Shown here: one piece after another, positions 37,695 to 47,674 of the stretch | Position numbering within the stretch: position 1 is the first letter of the stretch | How the letters are laid out: every line of letters begins with the position of its first letter | Assembly: GCA_905250125.1 (NCBI GenBank) | Contig: CAJNOL010000361.1 | Location: 1-64,000 of the forward strand | Source: Rotaria sordida | Taxonomy: Eukaryota; Rotifera; Eurotatoria; Philodinida; Philodinidae | Direction: 5' to 3' | Length of the DNA stretch: 64,000 bases | The notes under the pieces: generated by a model | Seen by the model: the letters and a program-made list of their open reading frames with translations, nothing else | Database searches by the model: none | Told to the model about the DNA's origin: nothing | Program-made: the position numbers and the translations under genes

Positions 37695-38951
37695 ACTTTT
37701 CTTTTTTATTTCAATGTGTCTCGTTTGTTGTTCTGTTTCTTTATTCTATGGTCTTATTTGTGTTAAATTTCATTATGAAAGCAATTTTTTTCATTGATAT
37801 AAATAATTTATTGGTTTTTTTTGTCTAAATTCTGTATGACCTTCTGTACAGTTTTGAAAGATTTTTTTTTCTACAAAGTACCTTATCTTTTTTTGTCAAT
37901 CTCTTCATTTATTTAATTGTTCTCTACGCCTATTGAAATTTATGACTAATTTTAAATTTTTGTATTAAATAAATTATTTCAATAGCAAAACATTTCTATT
38001 TTCTCGAAAAGTGATTCATACATACTCTAAATTTTCAAAATAAACATATTATTATGAAAAAAAAACATGCATTTCATCTTAGAAATACATTTATATATCA
38101 AAGAGAAATTTTTCGAAATATAAATATTCTTTTTAGATGCGTTCATATTTATCTAAATGATGAGAAATATTTCTTAGGGAAATGATGCGATATGACTCAA
38201 CGTTGAGATGTGTTCAACCAATCACGTGAAGGCAATACGCCATCTGGAATATCTTTTTAAAGCTACTTTTTTATAGAAAACAAAAAATATAGTTTGATAG
38301 AGAATAATTTTCTCTATCTGTCGATGTCCAATTTATGTTCCGCCTCTCCCAAAACCGATAACACCAATCACTATGCGCCGATATTGTTTCTCTTATTTCA
38401 CTATACTCTTTGCCGTGTGGGTCCGTACCAAAAATACAATTTTATCATTTCTTCTTCCGATAATATAAAACATGGTGAAATACATTTATTTTTGTTTTTG
38501 ATTCTTATCACAAATGTCTGTTCAATAATAGTTAAATAGTGATATAGATCATCATCGTCTTTTGATACAGAAGATTTCATCGATTAGTATTTTTTATTAC
38601 TAATTAAAAATATGACAATGACAGTATATTATTCTTCGATGATATTGATAATATAACTGAATTAAAAGAAACTTAATTTCGTATCAAAATTCTATTTTTA
38701 AAAAGAGACACACTAAAACTATCTTTCTAAGATTTTGGCGAATGTACAACTAAAAAATAAATTAATCAAGTTTTCCATCTTACATGGTAAATGATGGATG
38801 TGAAAAAAAAAGTCCATTTCTTTCTAAGCCAAATAAATGAGGACAAACTAAAATAGATGTACGTCATTGTGTTCTTCCTTCTGTTTTTTTTCTCATTTGA
38901 AGAATATGAAATAATATTGCATAATTATGTCTCTAAAAACAAAAAAAATCT
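37695..38951. other. Intergenic between the CXC gene and tRNA-Ile
   Basis: AT-rich; an AATAAA occurs about 270 bp after the stop (TTAAATAAATTATTTC). A frame at 38294-38539 is open but has no supporting motif. The oligo-T pol III terminator of the minus-strand tRNA lies at its right edge, 38940-38949 (written as A on the plus strand). Confidence 0.45.
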
Positions 38952-39024
38952 GGTCCCTATGAGGATCGAACTCATGACCTCCGCGTTATTAGCACGGCGC
39001 TCTAACCGGCTGAGCTAAGGGACC
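38952..39024 (-). tRNA. tRNA-Ile (anticodon AAT)
   Basis: The reverse complement folds into a full 73-nt cloverleaf. The acceptor stem is GGTCCCT/AGGGACC, the D arm GCTC...GAGC, and the anticodon stem CCGTG/CGCGG with loop CTAATAA (anticodon at 38988-38990). The extra loop is AGGTC and the T arm ATGAG-TTCGATC-CTCAT. A- and B-box promoter words (TAGCTCAGCCGG, GTTCGATCC) are intact. There is no intron and CCA is not encoded. An oligo-T run follows the 3' end as terminator. Confidence 0.97.
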
Positions 39025-40409
39025 GATACCATTTGTTGCAAAAAAATAATTAATAAATGTGAATAATTCCTGTGACCTTGAAATTCAATATTATGTCAAA
39101 CACGAAAATTTTTCATTTATTTTCATATATTGTATGTTCTACTTTGCATCTGATCGCCTTGTTGAAGATCATTATGAGAATAGTGTTAGAGTGTGAATGT
39201 CAATAAGAGTGACCTAAAGTTTCAATAACACAGTAACTCGTTCTCTCTCATCACATGCACTATTTTCCTATAATAAAGTCTTTCGATATCCACCATGTGG
39301 ATATTGATACCTTGAGAGAGGAAAGGAGAGCATAGATAAATTCTTTATTGAAAATTGTCAAAGAATATAATATTTTAGTGACATGAGAAACAAAAAGATG
39401 TTAGCTTAAAATGTAGAATATAAATAAAGATATTGTTTTTATCAATTGTATTTCTGTTATATTTAATAGAGATTTTTCATATTTTTCTATGTTCACTATA
39501 GAATCTTAAATTCAATCAATAATCTTTAATACAAATCAACAATTATTTAGTTAATATACAATAACATTATTTTAAATATCAAGTGTCTTTTCAAAAGATT
39601 TCTATAATCAAACCGACAAGTATATTTTTGATTTAGTTTAGATTATTTCTAAACAACACCGATGATTTTTATTCGATATTTTAATTATTTCATAGCATAG
39701 ATAAGTCATGTCTTCTTTTTTTTTTAACTCCAAGAAAATAAACAAGATAATTATGACATATGCAATCATGATTATGCACATGATTCATTACATCGTGAAC
39801 AAAGGTAAAAAGCAAATGATCAAGATTTTATCCCAACTTGAATAATAAGTTAAAGTACACAATTATGTTATTTCATCATGATTGTGATGATGTTGTTTTT
39901 CTCTTCAACGCATATGTTATGTTTTCGTATTCATTTTCTTTTGAAAGAATCTTTAAAAAAAACGACTTTTATTTTGTTTTTGATATTTAGTTGGATATGA
40001 CAGAGATTTCTTTAAAAAAATTTCTAGTGACATGCCACAGTCGATGAAATGAATTATTGGGATGCTGTCGAAAGAGGTGACAAATTCATGAACATTGATT
40101 TGGGTGTCGTTTCAAATGTCCTAAAATAAGTACTTCGATTTTGTATCTTGTCTTTAGTATATTGAATTTCTAATTAAAATATACTTTTGACAATTATCTC
40201 AATTATGATTAGAAAGATGATGAATAATGCTTATTGATATTTTCTAGTAGAGATATTATTAATTTCTAATTTTAATGTGAAAAAAAATCTCGATGATGAA
40301 ATTATTTTGTTCATCAATTTTAATATAATCATATATTTTTAACATTGCGAAAAAATTATCTTTGACTAATGTCTGTTCCAGAATTAAAGAGAGATGGATG
40401 TTAGCTTCA
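39025..40409. other. Intergenic, no gene recognised
   Basis: AT-rich, with many stops in all frames and no visible motif. Confidence 0.45.
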
Positions 40410-41012
40410 TTATTCGGCAATCGAAAGAGGAGATTCCCGATCTCTTTTTCTCCAAAAATGTATAAGACTAAATTCTTTTAAAACTAACCATCTCTGAAAA
40501 ATATTCGAAAAAATATATGAAAGTGGACCTGCTGTTCCCGTGAAATTGTCATTTTCGACAGATGATTTAGATAGAGAAAATTCAGTACTATAGTTCGAGA
40601 CATAGTGTGAATAATAATCTTCTTATATTCTAACGTTGAACAGATGAAATCATGTATTTGCTTGCTTCAATCATAGGGAATTGTGTTGATTTTCATCGAA
40701 ACGATAAGCCATGAAAATTTGCTAAGAAATCAAAACAATTCCCTATGATTTGAATAAGCAAATACATGATTTCATTTATTCAATGTTAGAATGTAAGAAG
40801 ATTATCATCCACACTATGTCTTGAACTATAATACTGAATTTTCTCTATCTAAAATCATATATCAAAATCAAAATTTCATCGGAATGGCAGACCCACTTTC
40901 ATATATTTTTTTTGAAAGTTTTTAGAGATCGTTGGTTTTAAAAGAATTTCGTCTTTTACATTATCGAAGAAAAAGACATTAGGAGTGCTACTCTTTCGAT
41001 TGCTGAAAATCG
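40410..41012. mobile_element. ~600-bp palindromic element
   Basis: Outer ends CGGCAATCGAAAGAG (about 40418) and CTCTTTCGATTGCTG (about 40991) are complementary. So are inner words on both sides: TATATGAAAGTGG/CCACTTTCATATA, GAGAAAATTCAGTA/TACTGAATTTTCTC, ACATAGTGTG/CACACTATGT, AAATCATGTATTTGCTTG/AAGCAAATACATGATTT and ATCATAGGGAATTGT/ACAATTCCCTATGAT. The loop is about 50 bp, centred near 40712. It is nearly a full-length hairpin with diverged arms and no coding content, consistent with a foldback MITE. Confidence 0.7.
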
Positions 41013-44000
41013 CAGATCGCTAGTTGTTGCAGTTGCCGGACGATGAAGTTTACAATCATCTCTCTTTACTTCTGGCACGAACATTAGTTCTTGTAATGAG
41101 TTCTGATATTCTTTTAAAAAACAGTTCGATTCCGAAAAACTCGGATTTTTTTAAAATAAGTTTATCGTTTGATTTGCACTGTAAAAAGGTAATTAACAAG
41201 TATTCTTCCTCCTCTGTCGATAGTTGTTAATAGATTCAATATGAATAAGTATTTCATCAAGTTGTTCGATGGAATGTCGTACACAATTAATTATACTACA
41301 AACACTCTATGTAACAAACGAAGTTTTTATTACAATAGCATAACATCAATATTGATGATTATCATTTTATATGGATAATGGATAATGATATTTAAAATTA
41401 CAATGAAGATAATTTTTATATAGTTTAGTCGTAACGGATTAGGATATGCTTTAATTATTTGAATTTTCTTAGATTCATTCTTGTTGTTTATCAAGGTTGG
41501 TATTGAATTCGTGAATGAATACTTTGTATAACATTTTTCAAAGGATCTTGTTTATTTAAAACTTATTTTGTCAATAATAAACTAACTGATGTAGAATTTT
41601 TGAAATTCTTTGAAAAAATTTTAAAGATTTAATAAACCTAATTTTCAAAATATTTCATTGAAATTTTCATATTTTTCATTATTAATATTTTTATTTTTAT
41701 CAAACATAACTAAATTGTTGAACTTCAAATTTATTTATGTTGATAGTACTATAATAATGTATTGCTTCAAGTACTACTGATAGTGTTTGTTCATTAGTAA
41801 ATGTTCTTATTGAGAATATGTTTGTTGTAATATCTTTATCAAATATCGTAAATATGTTTTGATGATAAAGAACTCTTGACTGTATTCTATTATTTGACTA
41901 TGACTTCTCGTTTTATCAACATTAACAAAAAGTGAAATATTAATGACAATTATTGTGTTAAGCTCAATACAATCATTTCAATGATAAAGTCTGTATGCTG
42001 TTATCCATTTCGGTTTGATTTTGTTTTTTTGCTACATTATCAATGCCTTCACTATGTTTCATAATTAGTTTCAAAGAGCATTCATGACTTTATCGTGTAT
42101 TCTAATAATAATTAGACAATGCATTAATCATTGTTATTTTATTGGCTCTACATAGTGGCACTTAATATTAAAAGAATTGTTTCTAACGGCATAAACATTT
42201 TCATAAATAAGAAGGTTTCAGAACAACATATCGAATATTTTTCGCTGTCACCAATCTTTTAATCATTTTTCATATTTATTTACATCATAAGAAATTTAAA
42301 AATGTTTTTGTAAGATTAAAAAGAAATGAAAGCCTTTGAGAACTGATTGATTCTTGAACCTTGGAAAGAAAATTTGCTGCAATCCAATGAGAAGTATTAA
42401 ATTTATTTCAACATATTCTTATTCATTTAAACTTACCATTTCGTTACAAAATAGAGAGAGATGGATAGCAAGAAAGGGCTCTTCATAAGATGCAATCAAA
42501 CAGAAAGAAAGAAAAAAACGTAACCTTGTTATTTTTTTTTTTGTTATCAACATTTATTCGTTTATACTTTCATATTAGTGTTATGCAGTGCATATATATG
42601 AGCAAAAAAAAATAACAACAACAATAGAAGTATATTATTAGAATGTTTTTTTTTTTTCGTTGTGACCTATGTTATTTTTTTTGTTAATCTCTCTTGTTCT
42701 TGATATATGCACTTTCAGGAAAAATCCAATATAATCATTCAATCGTCAATTCATACCGATGTCATCAACAATTTTTTTTTTTTGCAAAAGCAGATAGATT
42801 CTGTTGTCTATATGTTGTTTAAGATAAGTCGAACTACACAGTTCATCACTAAAAGAAAAAAAAACAAACGTAAGAAACAGTCACTTTAACTAGAGTGAGA
42901 ATGATGATATATTCATGGTACTCACCTTATTTATCTTCTTCTAACATTAGAAATAGTTATGTATATGCGAAAGTGAAATTTAATAAACTAGTTTAAGATG
43001 TGTACTAGTAATTTCTATTTGTTACTGAATTCACAGACGACGCAAATCAATAGAAACATAAAAACTTGTTGTGTTGAATAAAAGTGAATAACATTTCTTT
43101 ATTTTATTGTCTTTTCATCTCATAGATGTTTCTTTATTGTTCTTATATTTTTTGTCGTATGTTCTTAGGTACTTTTGTTTTCCGAATTCGATGAATTATC
43201 AGGAATAAATAATACCATATTTATACATAATAATTCTCAAAAAATGCGATAGACTATAAAGACAAGTCCACGATCCATAAATCAACAATTCAAAAAAAAA
43301 AATTACAGAATTCAAAGTACATATAGAATTTAAAGATCTGTACCTTTAAACAATCATAGAATTCAAGAAAATAGAATAACAATATAGTAATTCTATTCAA
43401 TTTAACAGAATCAAGCTGCATGTGAAACATAAAACACCTATTTTTCAACATTAGCACGAACTAAAAGAATTAAAAAATTCGAAACATTTAGATTATATTT
43501 GATCTTTCCAATTAAATGAGGATAAAGCCGACATATGAATCATTTCCAGTTAGAGAATACGATTAGTTGTCAAAAACTGCTCGACCTTACGGATATCAGC
43601 TGTAATATGATCAGAAGGCTGTCGCCTTTACCTTCGCACTCTGATTTTGTTGAGTTCTTTATTCTTATTGAGTTGACTTGAACTACGTTTAATTTTCTTA
43701 AATAGTCATTTTCTGAATCATGACTATCGTTGTCCGATTGTATCTATGTCATATTAAAAAGCCTTCGATGATGTTCAAACACGACTAGAGAAAGAGCAAC
43801 ACACATCGTTAAGGTCAACACTATAAGGGAGAAATCATACAGAGAAGAGAAAAGAAGTGAAGTGGAACGAGTATTAACCATTTCACAACATTATAAAAAA
43901 AATAAAGTAGCGACTTTTTTTTTTGCGTTCTTGTCGCATCAAATGTGAATAGTTGACAGCAATCTAATACAAAAAAAAAAGAATGAATGATGTCCTTCTT

Positions 44001-44295
44001 ATGAAAATTATTGAGGGAGAGAGCATATCCTACGCATGATCAATAAAGCTATTGCAGGGCCAAAAAGCAAAAGAAAGTATGAAAGAATAGCAATATGAAA
44101 AATGATGCTCTTGGTTTTTTTTATTTGTTCGTTCTGACTTCCCCAGCGAATAAATATTTCTCTCTTTCTGTCTCTCTCGTTCTTCACCATAGTATTTTCA
44201 ATAGAAATCAGATAGTGTTTGTCCTTGATTGTCAACACAGAAAAAAAAAATTTTTTTAGTCAAAAAAGTAGAGAAAGGAAGTGGATCAATAGCGA
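41013..44295. other. Intergenic, AT-rich, no gene recognised
   Basis: About 3.3 kb without a supported coding region. Short frames at 41024-41230, 42707-42889 and 44008-44238 carry no motif or splice context. Poly-A/T runs are frequent. Confidence 0.45.
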
Positions 44296-44303
44296 TATAA
44301 ATA
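44296..44303 (+). promoter_or_regulatory. TATA box of the ART-TPR gene
   Basis: TATAAATA stands about 80 nt before the ATG at 44383 in a mixed-composition stretch. There is no polypyrimidine-AG acceptor close to this start, unlike at several intron-containing genes here, which suggests direct transcription without trans-splicing. Confidence 0.45.
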
Positions 44304-44382
44304 GAGAAAGTGGTGTCTATCTAAGCAAAAAAGCAGTCATTCATAATTTTCGATTGACGATCAACTGATCAATCAGAGCAGT

Positions 44383-47300
44383 ATGGATATACAAAAATCA
44401 AAAGGGTCCGTGCCTTCATCATCAAAAGTCCCAGTGACAACAGCATCAGGACGGACGAATGACACACGTCCAAAACAGCGAATTATGCAAAGTTTTCTTT
44501 TGATATGGTTGGATCCCAATATTAACCAAACAAGCAAAGATTGTCAAAGTATTTTGACACAACTGGAAAGCATAGCCAATAATGTTCATACTTTCACGCA
44601 ACGTAAAGAATGTGTCGACTTCCTCAAGGAAGTCAATGACAGAAAGGCATTTCTCATTGTAGACGGTACTATGGGCCAAACACATATGCCCGAAATCCAT
44701 GATATTCCCCATCTTCATAGTATTTACGTCTTGTGCGACAACAAAGCCGATCATAAAGAATGGACGACAAAATGGTCCAAAATTAAAGGTGTTCATACGG
44801 ATATCAAGTCTATTTGTAAAGCATTGCAGGCGGCCGTGAAGCAGCACAATCAAGATTTCAACTCGATAAGCATCGTTGACCTTAGTAAAGATATTCACAG
44901 CATGAGTCCGGATCAAGTGGATCCTTCATTTATATATGCTAACATATTCAAGGAACTTCTCCTTGAAATCGACCATAGTGAACAAGCCATCAGGGATTTT
45001 ATTCAATTTTTGCGCGATACATGCAGTAACAATGCTGTTACATTGAATCAAATCGCTGAGTTTGAACGTGATTATCGTCCACAATCATCCATATGGTGGT
45101 ACACTCGTGAGAGTTTCATCTATCAGATGCTCATGTGGTCTCTTCAAACACTACAAGTCGAAATAATTATGAAAATGGGTTTCTTTATTCGTGATATTCA
45201 TTGTCAAATTAAAGAATTACATCAGCAACAGTTCAAATATGTTCCTAGCAAGCCCTTTATTGTATACCGTGGACAAGGTTTATTGAAAACTGACTTCGAC
45301 AAACTCCTGAAAACCAAAAATGGCCTGGTATCATTTAACAATTTTTTCTCCTCCAATTATAATCGAGAAGTTTCCCTTAATTACGCCGAAAATGCCTTAT
45401 CAGAAAGTGATATGGTGGGAGTTCTCTTCAAAATGTTCATTAATCCTGCTGTCTTATCAAGTCACTTCGCTTCTATCACGAACGTCAGTTACTCCCGCAC
45501 AAAAGAAGAAGTCCTCTTCTCAATGCATACTATTTTTCGTATCGGTGAAGTCAAACAGACGGCCAACAATAGTCGTCTGTGGGAAGTTCAATTGATTCTC
45601 ATAAACGATAATGATCCACAACTGATTGCTCTTAGTCAACGCATGCAAGAAGAGATTGATGGCGATGGATGGCAACGAATTGGTAATGTAATGCTCACAA
45701 TGGGTCATCTCAATCCAGCGGAAGAACTCTACAGGGAATTACTCAAGAAGATAACCGACGATACTAGTAGAGCGCTTATTTATCACCAACTTGGATTGGT
45801 GAAGCAGAACAAAGGAGAATACAAAGAAGCAACTTCATTATACGAAAAATCTCTGGCAATCAACCTAAAAACTGTTCCTCCGATGCATCCCAGTTTGGGC
45901 CCTTCATACGTCAACATCGCTGCGGCACATAACCACATGGGTAACTACTCGAAAGCACTCGAATTTTACAGAAAAGAGATCGAAATAGCACAAAGCGTTC
46001 TGCCTGCGAATCATCCCGGTTTAGCTATTTCCTGCAATAACATCGGCCAAGTATATAGCAAGATGGGTGAGCACTCAAAAGCATTTGAATTTGGCAGAAG
46101 AGCACATAAAATCCTCGAAAAAGCTCTACCTCCGAACCATCCTGACCTCGCTACCTCCTGTGACAGTATGGCTCAATTGTATAGCAGCACTGGCGACTTC
46201 TCGAAAGCACTTCAGTTTTATGAAAAAAGTTTGAAAATATTGGGAAGTGCTCTGTCTCCCGATCATCCCCAGGTGGCTACTTGCTATGATAACATTGGTG
46301 AAGTGTATAAGAACATGGGTGACAATTCGAAAGCAGTTGAATATTATGAAAAAGCGCAAACGGTCTACAAAAAAACTCTGCCTCCAGATCATCCTCAGTT
46401 GGCTGATTGCTATAGCCACGTCGGTCAAGTGTATACAAACATGGGTGACAGCTCGAAAGCAGCTGAATATTACGAAAAAGCGCATGAAATCTACAAAAAA
46501 GCTCTGCCTCCGAACCATCCTCTTTTGGCTGAGTGCTATAACAATATTAGTCAAGTGCATATAAACAAGGGTGAATATACGAAAGCACTTGAAGTTTACG
46601 AAAAAGTACATGGAATCTACGAACAAGCTCTAGTTCCGAATGATCCCAAATTAGCTATTTCCTACAGCAACATCGGCCATGTGCATAATAGGATGGGTGA
46701 CTACTCGAAAGCTCTTGACTTTTATCAAAAAGCACATAAAATAATAGAAACAACTCAACCTGTGGATTATCTTTCATTAGCTGTCAGTCATTCTCATTTT
46801 GCAGCGTGTTACGAAAGAATGGGTGATTACACCGCAGCTCTAAATGCACTTGAAGAAGATTTAAAAATTAAACAAGATAAATTGCAAGCAGGTAATCCAG
46901 CTTTCGGTCCAACATACTGCTTGTTAGGAAGAGTTTATCGATGTATGCAAGATTACTCAAAAGCACTTCAGTATTTTGAAAAGTGCGTCACAATAGCTGA
47001 AGAAACGTTACCGGAGAAGCATCCCAATCGGGCTGTCATGTATACTAGTATAGGTGATGTTCATCGATTAATGGGCAATAATGAAATGGCAATTTCATTT
47101 CATCGAAAAGCATTGAATATTCAAGAAAACATTCAATGTAATCCTCTAGAATGTGCAACCACATATTCAAATTTAGGTGAAACTTATCGAGCAATGGAAG
47201 ATTATCCAACGGCATTGACATATTTTCAAAAAGCATTACAAATTCGTGAAAAGAAACTACTAAAAAATCATCCTGATTTAGCTGCAATCTACCACAATTT

Positions 47301-47451
47301 GGCGAAGTTACATTTGGCAACTAAGCAATATAGTATAGCAAAGAAAAATGCCCAGCAAGCAGTAGAAATTGCTCAAGAAAAATTGTCTCCAAATCATCCT
47401 CATCTTTTGGAGTACAAAAAAACATTAGAAAAAGTTCAAAAGAAATCATAA
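44383..47451 (+). CDS. ADP-ribosyltransferase-TPR fusion protein (bdelloid type)
   Basis: A single uninterrupted 1022-aa frame. Residues about 33-165 form an alpha/beta N-terminal domain (FLLIWLDPNI, HTFTQRKECVDFL, AFLIVDGTMG, SIYVLCDN) that I associate with bdelloid proteins. Residues about 180-415 are an ART fold: VYRGQG gives the R motif (Arg296), FFSSNY the S motif (Ser323/324), and TKEEVLFSMHT the E motif with the presumed catalytic Glu376. From about 425 to the end run about 14 TPRs of 42 residues with the kinesin-light-chain signature (PPNHP, YxNIGxVY, MGDYSKALEYYEKA). Such enzymes transfer ADP-ribose from NAD+ to protein; TPRs would bind partners. The first Glu of the usual ExE is Lys374. 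It is intronless and less AT-rich than its flanks, with AATAAA about 20 nt after the stop. The cellular role is unknown. Confidence 0.92.
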   Translation: MDIQKSKGSVPSSSKVPVTTASGRTNDTRPKQRIMQSFLLIWLDPNINQTSKDCQSILTQLESIANNVHTFTQRKECVDFLKEVNDRKAFLIVDGTMGQTHMPEIHDIPHLHSIYVLCDNKADHKEWTTKWSKIKGVHTDIKSICKALQAAVKQHNQDFNSISIVDLSKDIHSMSPDQVDPSFIYANIFKELLLEIDHSEQAIRDFIQFLRDTCSNNAVTLNQIAEFERDYRPQSSIWWYTRESFIYQMLMWSLQTLQVEIIMKMGFFIRDIHCQIKELHQQQFKYVPSKPFIVYRGQGLLKTDFDKLLKTKNGLVSFNNFFSSNYNREVSLNYAENALSESDMVGVLFKMFINPAVLSSHFASITNVSYSRTKEEVLFSMHTIFRIGEVKQTANNSRLWEVQLILINDNDPQLIALSQRMQEEIDGDGWQRIGNVMLTMGHLNPAEELYRELLKKITDDTSRALIYHQLGLVKQNKGEYKEATSLYEKSLAINLKTVPPMHPSLGPSYVNIAAAHNHMGNYSKALEFYRKEIEIAQSVLPANHPGLAISCNNIGQVYSKMGEHSKAFEFGRRAHKILEKALPPNHPDLATSCDSMAQLYSSTGDFSKALQFYEKSLKILGSALSPDHPQVATCYDNIGEVYKNMGDNSKAVEYYEKAQTVYKKTLPPDHPQLADCYSHVGQVYTNMGDSSKAAEYYEKAHEIYKKALPPNHPLLAECYNNISQVHINKGEYTKALEVYEKVHGIYEQALVPNDPKLAISYSNIGHVHNRMGDYSKALDFYQKAHKIIETTQPVDYLSLAVSHSHFAACYERMGDYTAALNALEEDLKIKQDKLQAGNPAFGPTYCLLGRVYRCMQDYSKALQYFEKCVTIAEETLPEKHPNRAVMYTSIGDVHRLMGNNEMAISFHRKALNIQENIQCNPLECATTYSNLGETYRAMEDYPTALTYFQKALQIREKKLLKNHPDLAAIYHNLAKLHLATKQYSIAKKNAQQAVEIAQEKLSPNHPHLLEYKKTLEKVQKKS

Positions 47452-47672
47452 ATTTGTTTTTTTTTATATGTTCAATAAATTCGTTGGAAATGCTTCTCCT
47501 TCTCACCTTTCTTTGCTTTCTATATGTGCTCGCGTGCGATCAGAGAGACTTCTCGTAAGCGTGAAGGATATACGCAGAGCAAACCATGCCGAACTGATAT
47601 AGCAATGAACATAATTATGGGATACGCAATGACAAAAGAGATCATAAGAATATACCAGGCCTTTCTGAGTAC
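47452..47672. other. 3' flank of the ART-TPR gene
   Basis: Contains the AATAAA at about 47474 and no coding sequence. It ends at the TA flanking the palindromic element. Confidence 0.5.
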
Positions 47673-47674
47673 TA

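Noticed and set aside
46126..46626. 166-codon minus-strand frame inside the ART-TPR gene
   Set aside because: Antisense shadow of the TPR repeats; it repeats with the same 42-residue period.
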